A stretch of 64,000 bases of DNA from Selaginella tamariscina (Eukaryota > Streptophyta > Lycopodiopsida > Selaginellales > Selaginellaceae), in assembly GCA_003024785.1 (NCBI GenBank), contig PUQB01000159.1, positions 352,001-416,000 on the forward strand, in the 5' to 3' direction. How positions within the stretch are numbered: the first letter of the stretch is position 1; the number at the start of each line of letters is the position of its first letter. A program made the translations under genes and the position numbers. Positions 1-12,829 of this stretch are shown here, piece after piece. The notes below the pieces were generated by a model. That model ran no database searches. It was not told the DNA's origin and saw only the letters and a program-made list of their open reading frames with translations.

Positions 1-3000
1 ATGTACAAGATGAGCAGCACCCGGATGGGCAAAACCACCCCATAATGACTTATGGGGGGGAGTGGGACAAATGATTGGATGAAGGAAGTATTCAACAAGT
101 ACCTTGGAGGGAGGAGACCTTGCACAATAGAACCCAAAGGGAGGGAAGCTCATGCTATAGGTAGGAAACTCGAAGTAGTGATGATAGCGAATGGAGTGAT
201 GGAGGATGAGAGCCAAAGATTCTGCATGCTCTAGGAAGCAAGGAGTGTGGTGTAGTAAACCCAAGGCCAATGTCACTTAGAAGGGCGAGGTAGACTAGTT
301 GTGGATGCCCAAAAAGAGGAAGGAAGAGCCTCATCTAGAGGGCCCTAATAGGGAGGGGCAATAACCATCGACGAAAAGACCTCCACACTAGGAGTTCAAT
401 ATATTGAATGACATAGCAGGTTAGGGTGAGTACCATAACAAAACCCAAGGCTTCGCAAGGCCGAGTAGCACATGGGAAGACCACCTACAAGAAGGCAACT
501 AGATATTTAACGAACTGACTAATTGGGAAGAGGTGCTAGTGAGGGTGACTGCTTTGTGGCCACCCAAAACTAGATTTTGTCCCATGGCAAGGGAATTTGC
601 CTAGGCGAGTGAGACCATGTTGACCACGCAAGGAGATTCTGCAAGGTCATATGATACAGTTGCAGCAACCAATAGACGAGAGGACACCATCTCAAGCCAA
701 GGAGAATCCACCTAGGTAACTAAGGCCATCATAAGAATGTGAGGGGATTTTGCAAGATCGCATGGTCCTACCAAGACCATTGTACATGGGGATATTGTCA
801 ATGTAGAGTGTTGCATTGCCAATAAAGAAGCCAGCCTCATGAAAGGGACTTCTAAGAGATAGTTAGGAGAAGCCCATCATGATCACCATCCCCAATAGGA
901 AGGTCGGGACCGTAAAGGAAGGATAAGGTGCCCACATGGCACCAAGACGTTGACCTCAACATGTATGAAATTGAGGAATCAGCTCTAGAGATTCCTCAGG
1001 AATGTTGAGGGGCTAGAACATAGGATCTAGTAGTCTTACTAGCCCATGCACTTAGCAAGATGCAAAAGAGCATGATGCCTTTACATGCGTTCTAAGAAGC
1101 AAAGGCTGAAGACATAGAACATCATGAACACAAGTTTGAACATGTGTGTGAGCTAAGAAGCATGACCGAAGCTAAACGCATTTGCACCTTGGACAAGAAA
1201 GCACATACATAGTGAATGCGACTCCAAGAGGCCAACAAAGGAGCTCGGTGGAACACCATTCGGAAAGTGTTCCTGGACCCCTTCCACATAGAGAAGAGTG
1301 AGGAAAAGGTAATCCACAAATTAGTTAACTTGAAGCAGAGGGTAGAAGAGTGTCAATGATTACATGATCTGCATGCTTGGATGCATCACCTAGCTAAGAT
1401 ACCCATCGATCAACCTCATTAAAAAGATGTGGTATCAAAATGGATTGCAATTAGAGATTTGCAAATCGATTGGGTTAGTCAATGATCGGATGTTCATTAA
1501 ACTGTAGATATGCCAAGAAAGTAAAGAAGTGAGAGGCCAAGAAGCGCCAAAAAAGAAGAAATAGGACAAGTTCAAAGACAAGGGGTGAATGCTACCACCA
1601 TGAACGAAGAGAACCTCCCAGACACCCAAGGCTGACACAAAAGGAGCAATGTTCAAAGAGTCAAGTAGTGGGGGCAAAAACCACAAAGAGAAGAATAAGG
1701 ATCAACAATCAGAAAGGCCGACTTGACCACCACCCTCGCCAAGTTGGGTTACAAAGAATGAAGAGATAAATATTGTAAGGTATGCAATCTTCGAGGATCC
1801 CATGACTACTATAGGATGGCCAAGCTTATGGGTAAAACTTCATCACATATAGCCACCATGATAGTTGAGCGGAAGCCAGAGTAGATGTGCTTAACCAATG
1901 GACCAAGGCCGATAAATTGATTAACATGATTAGCCTCACAAAAGGTCATGCTCAGGGGAATGTTGACGGTTGTCACAATCTCTGGAGTTCTAGCCATATT
2001 GACAAAGGCACAACAATAAGGATAGATGGCCAAAGCATCAAGAGACGATTTGTACACTATGCAATAGGTACCACTTGCTATACCACTAGTCTTAAATCTT
2101 TATGATCAAGCCAATGTTGGAGGCACACATGTCGGGGACAACAAAGGCAACTAGTGATTTGACCACCTCCACATTGACACTAGCCTTTGCACCATATGCC
2201 AATCATGTAGCAGCGATACCACTAGAACTATAATGTGGGGCCATCACAAGGTCTTAGACTCAACAAGTCACAAGGGCCACCCAACTTGTCGAATTGGAAA
2301 ATGAGGACAATGGAAAGTTTGGGGAGGAGGAGGTTGTTGACAAATCCTTCAAGCCTGGCTAGTGGGTCAAGAAGCAAGCTAAAGTGGAGGCAGCAACAAA
2401 ACATGTGAGATTTGCCCAGAGCTAGGGACTAGTGGCGATGGGACCCCAAGAGAGCATCATAGCAAAGGTCTAGGAGACCCATGTGTCATTGACCATAGAC
2501 GAGTTACTTTGTATGTTGCCTGGACTACAAAGTTCTGGCTCGAGAACTACTCGTACCAACTTCAGGACTATTGAGGGTCTCAACCACAACAGTAGACTTC
2601 GTAGATGATGTACCAGCCATATGAGTTCAAATTGTAGGTTGCACCATCTACAATGTCATCGTGGACAAGAGCTCTAGCATGAACAACTTGTCAGCAAAAC
2701 TTCACCAAGAGTTGGAAATGTAACCTTCGTAACCCTCACTATTCCTTGTGCCCATGGTAAACCAAACCAACGTGGTACTCAAGGGGATTGTAAAAGAGTA
2801 GAAGTCAAAGTCCAGAGCATCCAATTCTGAATCAATATCGTCATCCTTGACATGCATTCAAAAGGGAGATTCGACTTGCTACTAGGATGGCCCTATCTAT
2901 GAGGATCGAAGGTACAACATGACTAGGAGCACTAGCAAGTAAGTTTCCCATAAAGGATGGATTATATCCATAGCCCTAGAACAAGTCCGGACACCACCAC

Positions 3001-3175
3001 CAGAGGCTTGACTGTAAGATTACCACGTGCCAAACTAGAATGAGGGGCTAGACGATGATGAAGAGGCATCAATTTTGGTTTGTCTACCAAATTTGTTCAT
3101 ATAGGAGATGCAGACCTCATGTATAAAGTGTGAGAAACTGTTGTAGCTTACCACGTGACTAGGATGGAGGAAAAG
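1..3175 (+). pseudogene. Decayed gag-protease region of the outer Ty3/gypsy element
   Basis: No long frame is open, but short peptides match the minus-strand copy at 6.4-9.2 kb in the same order. At 160-235 the frame reads R-K-L-E-V-V-M-I-A-N-G-V-M-E-D-E-S; the minus copy reads R-K-L-E-A-A-M-T-A-Q-G-V near 9,090. Around 473-560 both copies read MGRPPTRRQLD. Near 1,130 the frame reads E-H-K-F-E-H-V-C-E-L-R-S, as does a gag segment at 8,160. Around 2,640-2,890 is an aspartic-protease remnant: I-V-D-K-S-S-S-M-N (flap-side Asp kept, Thr-Gly lost) followed by I-V-I-L-D-M-H-S-K-G and L-L-L-G-W-P, the usual downstream protease motifs. The order gag then protease fits Ty3/gypsy. The left end is cut by the window. 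Confidence 0.6.
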
Positions 3176-3837
3176 ATGGTGGTCGTTGGGGACTCCACAG
3201 CCCAAATTCGGAGTGAATTAGGTAATCTTGGTAGTTGTTAGGACGATGTTGCCAACACCCAATCCTGAGGTTCTGAGCTTCGGGTCTGGCCATTACTTCA
3301 GGATGTACAAAAAAGTGTTATGTTGGGCTCTACTTAGATGTTGTGAGGGTTTTGTACCAGTGGATTAGATATCCCTTCCTAGTGGGCTCCCTCTGAGGAA
3401 GGAGCAGGAAGAGGAGAGAAAGAAAGAAGATTTGAGGAGGTGGGCAATGGTAGACAGAAGAGATATGTATATATTACTTTAGAAGTACAAGGTGGCCTCT
3501 TCCCTAGAGATGGCCGGAATAAGACACACAAGAAGATGTTGCTCACCTTCTCGCTTATATAGTGGGTTGGGTGGTACTAAGACGTAGGCCAAATGGAATT
3601 CCCCCATTGGGTCATTGCCCTATGATGGGGTCTTATCTTACTGACTTAATGCACCTCTTTCACAAGTGATGTTCTTAGTACCTTGGTGGTTGATTCAAAC
3701 GTTTGGATCTAGCCTACTAACAGCGCTACCTGACAACCATCACTATTGGTCTATACCTATTGTATGTCACTTGCTCCACCGTTCAGCCTCCCTTCTGAAC
3801 TACTAATCATTTGACGATGGTCAAACCAATGTCAACA
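3176..3837. repeat. LTR (left copy) of the minus-strand Ty3/gypsy element
   Basis: This block is similar in direct orientation to 10396-10762 plus 11666-11875. Shared landmarks are GGGACTC..ACA near the left end, ATGTTGCCAA.ACCCAAT, CAGGATGTA.A, GGGCTCCCTCTGAGGA, TATATGTATATATTAC, AAGACACACAAGAAGATG, then TATAGTGGGTTGGGTGGTAC and GGGTCTTATCTTACT, ending GGTCAAACCAATGTCAAC. The two copies flank minus-strand gag-pol remnants, so LTRs are the simplest reading. Exact ends and the target duplication could not be fixed because the copies have diverged. Confidence 0.55.
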
Positions 3838-4639
3838 TGATGCCCAAACTTACTTGTTGGCATGTCCTCGGGCCATGTGGCCTTCATCCCTGTCCTATGT
3901 CGTAGTGCTTGCGATAGGTGGTGGCTTCGTTCTTTATTGTAGCGAATTTCAATTTCAAGGTGGCAATTGTTGCATCCCACAACTCAATAGCCCCTTATAG
4001 CTTAGTCATATTTCTTGCTTGTTTCTCTTGAGTTTGTGCTAGTTGTGCCTCCAACGTTTGGACTTGCTTGAGCGTGTTTTGTAGCCCCTCTTCCTTAATT
4101 GCGACCTGTTGCTCCTAATGGTGTGTGTGCCCCTCTAACTCCTCAACGGTAGTTGTAGCTGGTCTAGTTGGGCTTTGGGTACTCAAATGTGCTCCACCCC
4201 CTTGTCTTGCTGGAATGAGACGATTGCCATCTGTTCTTCTAACATGGCCCCTCTTGATGGTCGCGTGCTTTACCCTGGTTGGACAGCTCTCAATCTCACT
4301 CAGTAAGCTAGGTGATGCATTAGCGCAGTTCCTCTTTGGCCACTGCCAGCTTCTCTTGGGTTTCCCTGAGCTCCCTCTCCCTCTGCTTAAGCCTTGTCTT
4401 GAGCTCGTAGTTTTGCCATTCCTTCACTATGGCATGCTCGTAGTCATGCTTGAGTTGGTCTTGGGGCCATTGTACCTATCATGTAGCTTGTCAAGGCCCA
4501 TAGCTAGTGGGCTCCAACCTCCTATGCATACTTCTGCCCCGTCTCTACAATCTCCCACTATTGGACTCCCTAGAGGACCTATTCCTTGTATTCCTTGGTT
4601 TCCTTATGTGTGACCCAACACTGTTTTGTGATCTTACCT

Positions 4640-6560
4640 ACTATTGCATCGTGCTCCTTGGCCTCCAAGTTGTTGTAAGCTGCCACCACTTTCCCAATTT
4701 GGTCAAAGGCCTTTGCGAGTTGGAGGTGAGTCGAAGAAGCCCATTGCTTGCTGGCATGGAAGTGTTAGTAGGTATCTCCAAGCACATCCTTGGAATCTTC
4801 CCCCTCGTCTCTAGGTCGATTGGTCGTGACAGTCTTGTAGGGTTTTCGTCCGCTGCATGCACACCTATGTTGGGTTTGGTGGTAATTGGGGACCTACCGC
4901 CATAGGAATTGTTGGTATGGGTTCTATGGTTGGGGGTCTTGCTCCTTCTTGTAAGGTTTCTTGAACCTGAGCCATTCATGCTCCTAAGATACGTCATCCT
5001 TCACCTGCTTCCCTAATGACTTTGAGGCTTCCGTGAACTTGTTCCCCATGCTTGTTCATGAGTTGGGGATGGTACCTTCCATGGTGTGATGGCCTCAAGG
5101 TCATAGGCTAGGTGAAGGGCCTGGCTCCAATTGTGGTTTTGAGGTCATTCATTACGCCCATAAGATGGATGGAATATCTTCCCCCTGCCGTGGTTTGTTG
5201 TGGTAGAGCTTCTTTAAGATGGTCACCAATGTCTTGTTCATGGACTTGATTTATCCATTCCTTTGTGGGTAATCACTTGTTGGCGTGCGGTGCTTGATAA
5301 CGAACAACTATTTCGTTAATGAAGTGACTCCCTTAGTCCAATATTATCTCTAGTGAACAGCCGACCCTTATCAAGATGTTTCCATGGGTGAACTTTGCCG
5401 TCTGCTTTGTTGTTGCTTCCTTGAGCGATCTGTTGCCATGACAATGTATTTGGAGTGTGTTGTGTGGGCCTTCAAGTTGATTGAGTCTACGAAGTCTAGG
5501 CCCACTTCTTGAGCACTGTCATTCCTATTGATGGGTGGTACTCCATGCCTTGGCCGCCGTTGATCTGCCAATTTTCTAACAGTTGTTGCATCCTCACTGC
5601 CCTGATGGCGTCTTAGAAGATCATGGGCCCCATAGTCCTATCTGTAGAATCTACATGTCTATCCTCTCCCCTGAAGTGTCCAACACCCAATCCCATTTGT
5701 GTTGAACCAAGGATCTCATGGTTTTCCCCTACTAGAAGACATCTTCAGAGAATGTCATCTCCCTGCTGCTTATATAGCTGATCTTCGATCAGTTGGAACA
5801 ACAGAGCCTTTTAGGCTAGGTCCGGGTTGTTGCGGTATCATTGTTGGTGACTAGGCCTCGTATTAGGCTTCAGCTTGTGTTGACACAACTCTGGCGGTAT
5901 TCCCCTCAGGTTGTAATACATGCAGGTGAGAGCCTCTATGTGGCCATAGAGGCTGTTGGTGATCCATTCCTAAGCTCTAGTTCTGTGTGAGCATTGATGT
6001 GCACCAATTGAGGTTCCTCGTCCACACCTACATTGACTTGTTTGATTGCCGCCTTGGGGTCATGATCTACTCGTACATAGGCTCGTTGTAGTATTCCTCT
6101 TGAGCAGGCAAAGTGATGTGCCTCAGTTCCTTGCACAAAATGGGCCACCTCATGACTTGCACTTTTGGGGCTTCCTTCTTGGCTTCCAACATGGTCACAT
6201 GTTATGTTGCCTCCTGCTGGAGATCTACATCTCCTACGATGAACAAGTCCTATAAGCAAGCGAGGATGACCACTCTTTGCGTCATTAAAGCCCCTCACTC
6301 CAATCTGGCACGTGGTATTTCTATGGTTGGGACTTCGGAAGTGGTGCCTGGACTTGCTTTGTTTAGTCCCTTTTTGGTGGGGAATCTTACTTGCTAGTGC
6401 TCTCACTCATGTTGCACCTTTGTGCCCCTGACCATGGATGGCCCAAGAGTAGATTAACCCCCTTGTCACATGCATGTCAAGGATGACAACATTATCAGGA
6501 ACTTGGCGCTCTAAATCTTGATTTATACCTTCCTCATGATGCCCTTGGGTGTTAGGTTTG
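4640..6560 (-). pseudogene. pol remnant (protease, connector, integrase) of the minus-strand element
   Basis: Near 6,530-6,440 the minus strand keeps V-V-I-L-D-M-H-V, the protease-distal motif also seen in the plus copy at 2,850. From 6,050 to 5,936 it reads P-K-A-A-I-K-Q-V-N-V-G, then P-Q-L-V-H-I-N-A-H-T-E-L, the protease-RT connector that is also found at 12,000-12,080 on the plus strand. At 5571-5371 it reads G-L-D-F-V-D-S-I and Y-I-V-M-A-T-D, the beginning of an integrase catalytic core including its first Asp. The polymerase fingers, palm and RNase H are absent. Downstream minus-strand frames (4997-4641) are probably integrase C-terminal remnants. Confidence 0.5.
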
Positions 6561-7039
6561 CTATATGTACGAGGAAGTCCAGGGGTGGCATTCAGCTCTT
6601 GGTGGAGCTCTGCCTATGATGTTCACACCCGAACTCTGTCCATGATAATGTTACCAATAGTGTGGCCCACAACTTAGACTGGTATGGTTGGCACATCATC
6701 CAAAAAATCTACTACTGTCATTGCAACTTGGTGGAGCTATGGTTGGTCCATGCAATTCTCAAGTGAGGACTTCATATAGTCCATGGGATAAGCGGAGTAG
6801 CTCACCTAGGGTTACTAATACCTGGGTTTCTCGTATTTTACTTGCAAGGCTTTTTTGTATCCCTATTGTTCCCCTTGATCCTTGGCCCTAAGCGAGTCTT
6901 ATTTGCTCCAGGTGGCCTCCACTTTGGCGTGCTTCTAAGCCTACTATTCTAGCCCAAAGGGTTTGCTGCTAGTTCCTCCTCAATGTACTCTCCATCGTCT
7001 TTGTTCTCTAGGTCAATTGGTTGTCTCACCTCTTTTGGC

Positions 7040-9422
7040 TATCGAGCTCGTGACCTTGTGATTGCTATGTATTGTAGTCTGGTGGTACCACCGCTACATG
7101 GTTGGCTTGTGGCATAGAGGTCGATGTTGAGGAAGAGGTGGTCATGCCGTTTGTTGCCTTCACGGTTCTTAGCACTTGGGCCTCCAACATTGGTTTGATC
7201 ATGGAGATCCAGGAGTAATGGTAAAGTGGGTGCTAACCGCTGAATAGGGCACAAATCAAGTTTTGATGTTCTAACCGTTTATCCCTATCATCGTACCTCG
7301 GTCCATATGGTTGTCACTTTCGAGAACATGACCTTTGGTTGCGCTCCCCCGACCGCGACCTTGCAGATTGGTCATTCTTGTCGGTCCTATGTCCTTGGCC
7401 CCTTTGATTGTCCATGTTTACCTCCAACTTTTGTTCAATTGCGCCTGAGGTAGCATGTTGCTCATGAGCTTGGCCAAAGATAGTAGTCGTTGTGTTGTGA
7501 AATCCACAATGTTAAATACCCTACAGTACTTGTCTTTGCATGCTGTGTATCCAGTGTTACCTTTCTAGGCTGCAGCCCTATGGGCCTCTCTTTGTGGTAG
7601 TTGTCCTTGCTCTTTGATTCTCGAGTGTTGTTCCCTTCTCACGGGCCTCGAGGCATCCGAGAGGTTCTCCTCGTCCATAGTAGTGTCGTTCGGCCCTTTG
7701 ACAATAGATTTGTCTTATGTTTTCCTTTCTTTGTGCCTCTTGGCTTCCCGCTTCTCAGTTTATTTGGCATATTGAAGTAGCTTGTCAAACGTTCAGTTGT
7801 CATCCAGCCCAATCCATTTGCGAATCTTTGGTTACAATTCCTTCCGGTAGCACATTCTTAGTAAGGTCGACCAATGGATCTCTTAGCTAGACGATATATC
7901 CCGAAATGCAAACTATGTATTCGTTGATCGACTCCATTGCTTTTTGTTTCAAGTTAGCTAGCTTATGGATTACCTCCTCCTTGCTCTTCTCTTCTTGAAA
8001 AGTGTTCAGGAACATTCTCTGAGTAGTCTCCCATCAATCTCTCTTCATTTTCCTTATGGAATCACATCCACCAGGCATGTGCCTTCTTGTCTCTGTGAAT
8101 GTGCTTAGCTTCTTTTGGTTGTTAATTATGCTTCTCACCTTGCACACTTGTTCAAACTTGTGCATGTGCTGGTCAATGTCTTTGCCCCTTGCTCTTTGAA
8201 ATGGAGGTAAATGCACTATCATTGTGCTCTCGTGCATCCGATTGAGTGTGTGGGCTACACTTGTGACTTCTCGTTGCTCTAAGGAAGTATTTTATTATGA
8301 TCCCTCAGCTTTAAACGGTGAAGGTCTATGTCTTGGTACCTTGCGCAGGCACCTTTTTCCTCCTTCACACACGCTCCCTTCCATTTAGGGTTGAAGACAG
8401 GATGAGCTCCTCCTGAATTTCCCTTGGAGGCCCCCTTTGTAGGACCGGCATGTTTGCTAGCAGTGTGGCACTCAATTGGATGGTATCCCATCATCCAACA
8501 ATTGTCTTGGCAGGATTGTGTGAGTTTACGAAAATCCCTCCTAGTGTCATGACGGTTGTAGCTGTTGGGGCAGATTCTTCTTGCCCTTAGACAGTATCCC
8601 TTGATCTCTTGGTTGTGTGGCTTTGCCATATGCGTTTGCAAAATCCCCTTGCGTGGTTGGTATAGTCTTGCTCGCCCTGGGACAGAATCCCCTCGTCCTT
8701 AGTCCAAAGTGAACATTGTGTGGCCCCCTCACTTGCACTCCTTCCCAGTTTGTCATCTTGTCAACGTCTAGTTGCCTTCTTGTGGGTGGCCTTCCCATGT
8801 GTTGTCTGGCCATGTGGAGCCTCAGGCCACCATTCTAGTACTCACCCTGGTTTGTTGCATCGTCCAATCTATGAAATTCTTGTGCGAAGGTCTCTGTTGG
8901 TGGTGGCGCACCTCCCTATAGGGGCCTTTCGGATGAGCTCTTCTTCCCTGTTTTTGGGCATCCACAGCCAGCTTGCCTTGCCCTGTTGGGTGATAGTTGC
9001 CCTAAGTTTACTACCTTGTGTCCTCGTAGTGTTGGCCATGCGGAACCTCCAGCTCTCATCCATTGTCACTCCTTGCGCTGTCATTGCTGCTTCAAGTTTC
9101 CTACTCCACGTAGGCTTTCTATGTCCTAGGGTTCTTCTGTGCGAGGTCTCCTCTATTGGGGTACTTGTTGAATATGGGTTCAACTATGTGGTGTGGGGGT
9201 TCATTGTAACCGTCATTTTCATCTATGTTAAGAGGAGGTGGAGGGCTTCCTTTGTCTCATGGTTGACGGTGGTTTGACCATTGTCAAACCACCAGCCGAC
9301 GCGAACAAGCGCAGGGATGGAGTGGCCAAGTAGTGAGGGTGCAACAAGTACGAACTAACAACAACAATTGTCAAGTGGCGCTTAACCCAAGCGTTGATCC
9401 GATTGTCCGAATCATTTACCAA
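7040..9422 (-). pseudogene. gag remnant of the minus-strand Ty3/gypsy element
   Basis: Gag packages the element RNA. Several minus-strand fragments in different frames cover this stretch: 9183-8869 (R-K-L-E-A-A-M-T-A-Q-G-V), 8813-8547 (MGRPPTRRQLD), 8641-8279 and 8237-8034 (M-H-K-F-E-Q-V-C-K-V-R-S, with I-V-H-L-P-P-F just before). They match, in the same order, the plus-strand gag remnant at the start of the window. Frame changes and stops break it. No CCHC zinc knuckle could be identified with confidence. Confidence 0.5.
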
Positions 9423-10395
9423 GGTATTTGGGATAGCACGCGTGAGGGAGGCGCATAAATGCTACAAGCAGGACGCTGGCACAGGGCGACAGACCAATGG
9501 GAGTGTGCCACATGTACCTAGGGTCTAGCACTAGATAACCCACTATATAAGCAGGAGGGTTTGTAGTGGGTCGGGGTCCTTCTAGTCCGTCTTCTTCTTT
9601 GTATCTTGCTCCACCTTCTCTAGGGTAGCTTTGTATTTGGGCATACAATATATATATATATTATATATATTTACTCACCACCTTTTCTAGTCATTCTTCT
9701 TTGCCTTGCTCCTAGTCCCACGACATATAGTCAGAGCAGGTAAAACACCCCACCTAGGAGAACTCCTCACCTGTACACGGACCCTCGCGGCGTTTGGGTA
9801 GATGCCATCACACACCTTTTAGTGCTCCCTAGGGTAAGTCTGGATCACCGAGGCGGACCCCAGGACTGGACACTACCATAGTGTCCTAGCAACCATCGAG
9901 ACTTCATAGAACCACCACACTTGACTTGCGGAGTCCCTGACAATTATCTTGCCATCCATCCCGCTCTACTTCATAAGACGTTGTTGGGCGGTCTCATCCA
10001 TCTAGGTGTTGCTCATTCTTGCAAGTTCCTACACCTAAGATTTCATTAGGACGTGATAGGGGTTCTTCATACATTTCTTCATCGTCTATGGCTTGTGATC
10101 AACTTCAATGGTGTTGTGCCAGGTCCTCCACTTCTTGTGAGGTTAGCCATGTGATATTTGCATTGTGAACTCCAACGGGTGAGGCTGGGACCAACTGTGG
10201 CATTCGGGGTACCTTCCTGCCCTATGTTGACCTCTCTTAGTCGACATGACGCATTCTCCTTGCTAGTTGGTATTGATTGATCTCTAATTGTTTGAATGAG
10301 TTAATCCTGACTCTCCAATCTCTTCTTCATGCAGCAACTCTACTTGCTATGGTAAACTCTATCTGTTTATGACAACTATCCCTTCGTGGTCACCA

Positions 10396-11875
10396 CAAAT
10401 GGTCATCAGGGACTCTACAAGTCAGATGTGAGGTAACTTAAATAGTCTCGGTGGTCGCCAAGACATTGTTGCCAATGCCCAATACCGGGGTTCCGAGTAA
10501 GGGATCCAACCATTAATTCAGGATGTAGAGGAAGGTGTTGTGGTGGCCTCTACCCGGATGTCATGAAGGTCCATGTACCAGTGGACTAAAGCTCCCCTCC
10601 TGGTGGTGCATGGGCTCCCTCTGAGGAGGAGCATGAAGAGGAAAGGAAGGAGATTTGGGGAGGTGGGCAATGGTAGACAAAAAGATATGTATATATTACC
10701 TTTTAGAAGTACAAGGTGGCCCCTTCCCCAAAGATGGTAGAAACAAGACACACAAGAAGATGGACTAGAAGGACCCCTACCCCTTACTTACCTTTGTTTC
10801 ATCTCAACCTTGCACATGCAGACCATTGTGTTCCCTAGATGTGGAGTCGTCAGAGCACTATTACCAACACAAACCTTCAGACGTGCAGAGGGTACCCCCT
10901 AGGGGGTCCACATGGAGCCTCTCGGTGGTTGTGTGCTTGGAGGGAGTTTTACTGATGTAGTCCACCCTTATGGTCGATAGACGAATTGAGTTCATTGGGT
11001 CTAATGGCAGATAGAATGTTGTGGTTGTCTGCGAGTTCCCATGGCCGGCAACCAGCCAATGGTCACCTTGTAGCATATTATGGAGGAGGAGAAGAACTAT
11101 AATGTATTCAGGAAAAAAGAATACTTCCACCTCCCATATGAAAGGGAAGAGCCTATCTAACTATGCTAAGATCTATGCTACATTGGGTTGGGTGCTCCCT
11201 AGTTGTTGGTGAGCCAGGGGCACCCATGTTGTTTGCTATTGTGGGAGATCTTGCTAAAAAACCTATATGTTCCTCTGTGAATCGATGCCCCTTGTGTTGA
11301 AACCAATCTCCTTTTATAGTTTGATCGACACTTGTCACGTGGTCCAATAGTTGGCAGTCAACCATGTCACCATCATTCACCTACTTCCTAGAATCTTATG
11401 ATGGCCACATGTATCATCCTTCCTCATGATGACCTACCACCATCACTGCCATAACTAGGGCTCTAATGCCCTTGGTTGTCTTTTCGTGGACCTTTGGCCT
11501 TCCTCCTGGGACCTCTGCACCTCCTCTACGAGACCCATGCACATCCTCTGCGGGACCCTCACACCTTTTTCACGAGACCCCCGCACCTCCTCCTTGGGAC
11601 CTCTATGGTTGTCCCCCTATGGACCTCCACCTTGTTGTTGAGGAGCACCTAGCTATCAACCAACCTTCCTACTTATATAGTGGGTTGGGTGGTACTAGGA
11701 CGTAGGCTAGATGGCATTTCCTCACTGGGCCGCTGCCCTATGATAGGGTCTTATCTTACTAACTTAATGCACCTCCCTCACGCGTGTTATCCTTAGTACT
11801 TTGGGTTGATCCATTCTAAACTACCGCTCATTCATGCCTAATGGTTGTTTGAGAATGATCAAACCATAATCAACT
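10396..11875. repeat. LTR (right copy) of the minus-strand Ty3/gypsy element, with extra internal segment
   Basis: 10396-10762 and 11666-11875 together match the left LTR at 3176-3837. The matching halves are separated by about 900 bp (10763-11665) with no counterpart on the left. The break falls right after AAGACACACAAGAAGATG in both copies. Either this copy received an insertion or the left copy lost a segment; I see no inverted ends or coding capacity that would name the extra segment. The copy ends in GATCAAACCATAATCAAC just before the outer element's connector coding resumes. Confidence 0.5.
10763..11665. other. Unexplained 0.9-kb segment inside the right LTR
   Basis: This stretch has no recognisable protein. 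It includes proline-rich-looking repeats of GGGACCTC(C)..GCACCTCCTC around 11,500-11,640 that are nucleotide repeats rather than a convincing gene. It interrupts the alignment between the two LTR copies. I see no target-site duplication or inverted ends that I would trust. Confidence 0.35.
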
Positions 11876-12520
11876 ATATAGAAACACCAAAGGCACACGT
11901 ACCAAAGTGGCCAATACTATGGATGGAGTTGAGGCACAATGTTCCACCAACCCATGGAGAATACCACAATAAACCCACATACAAATGGAACATAACCCCT
12001 AATGCGGCGATCATGCAAGTCAACATGGGTACGAATGTGAAACCTCAATTGGTACAACTTAATGCCCATGCAAGCCCAAGACTCAAGGGACGAATCACTG
12101 AGTACCTCCAAACCCACAAGGAGGTGTTTGCTTGGATGTACCACAACCTGAGGGGGGTGATACGAATTGTATTCCTTCATGGATGACTTTAGTGGGCACA
12201 CCAAGTCATGGTTGCAACTGAGGACCAAGCCAAGACATCATTCATCACAATTTAGTGAGTATTGCCAGACAACCTCATGGACTTTGTCTATGTTCATGGA
12301 TGACTTCATGACTTACATACCAGTAGAGGACCATGTGGAGTACCTCAAATGGGTGTTTAAGCATTACCATGATTTTTGGATATCCCTTAACCCATCAAAA
12401 TGTGTGTTCAAGATGATGACATGGAAGCTATTGGGACACATCATATCTAGAAAGGGCATCACAATAGACCTAAGGATAGTGTGGGTGATAGCAAAGACCA
12501 AAACATCACCAAGCTAAGTG
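11876..12520 (+). pseudogene. pol remnant (connector and RT) of the outer Ty3/gypsy element
   Basis: The frame reads T-P-K-A-H-V-P-K-W-P, then A-I-M-Q-V-N-M-G and P-Q-L-V-Q-L-N-A-H-A, then E-V-F-A-W-M-Y, the plant Ty3/gypsy connector just before RT. After a frame change it continues to M-F-M-D-D-F (12,293-12,310), the RT catalytic F/Y-x-D-D box with both Asp kept, then H-V-E-Y-L-K-W-V-F and N-P-S-K-C-V-F, L-L-G-H-I-I-S-R-K-G-I. About 100 residues of fingers and palm between the connector and the MDD box are missing, so it is deleted as well as frameshifted. Confidence 0.7.
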
Positions 12521-12829
12521 GTTATTGGGTAGGGTTATACACCAAATTCATTAGGCAGTATGTGACAAAGCCCAACCAATGACTGAACTGTTCACTAAGG
12601 AGACACTATATGAATGGATGGTCAACCAACAGAGGACACTTAAAGACAAAGCATTTAGCTGATGAAGGCATCCATTCTCATTCTACATATTAGAATAAGT
12701 AGTTCTATTTATAAACAGACTGGTCCAACATGGAGGTTGGTGATGTTTTATCATAGGAAGACAAAGCACATATGTTGTGCCCCATCACATAGAGGAACCT
12801 ACTCATGACGTTGGTTAAGTGTAACTATT

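Larger units (their letters stand above)
3838..10395 (-). mobile_element. Internal region of a minus-strand Ty3/gypsy element
   Basis: Read on the minus strand the order is gag (9422 to about 7000), protease (about 6550-6420), protease-RT connector (6406-5936) and integrase core (5571-5371). That is Ty3/gypsy order, but there is only about 360 bp between connector and integrase, so RT and RNase H were deleted. Direct repeats at 3176-3837 and 10396-11875 flank it as LTRs. Its coding remnants resemble the outer plus-strand element closely enough to be one family, so this is a self-family nested insertion. A TA-rich stretch lies at 9650-9672. Nothing gene-like is seen in 9673-10395. Confidence 0.6.

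Noticed and set aside
4125..4905. Plus-strand open frames of 162 and 132 codons
   Set aside because: They lie antisense to integrase and downstream remnants of the minus-strand gypsy element and have no recognisable domain.
8720..9277. Plus-strand open frame of 185 codons, hydrophobic
   Set aside because: Antisense to gag remnants at 8547-9183; the hydrophobic look comes from reading purine-rich gag codons backwards.
3176..11875. Target duplication for the minus-strand gypsy element
   Set aside because: Possible LTR ends were compared, but no 4-6 bp match at consistent ends was found.
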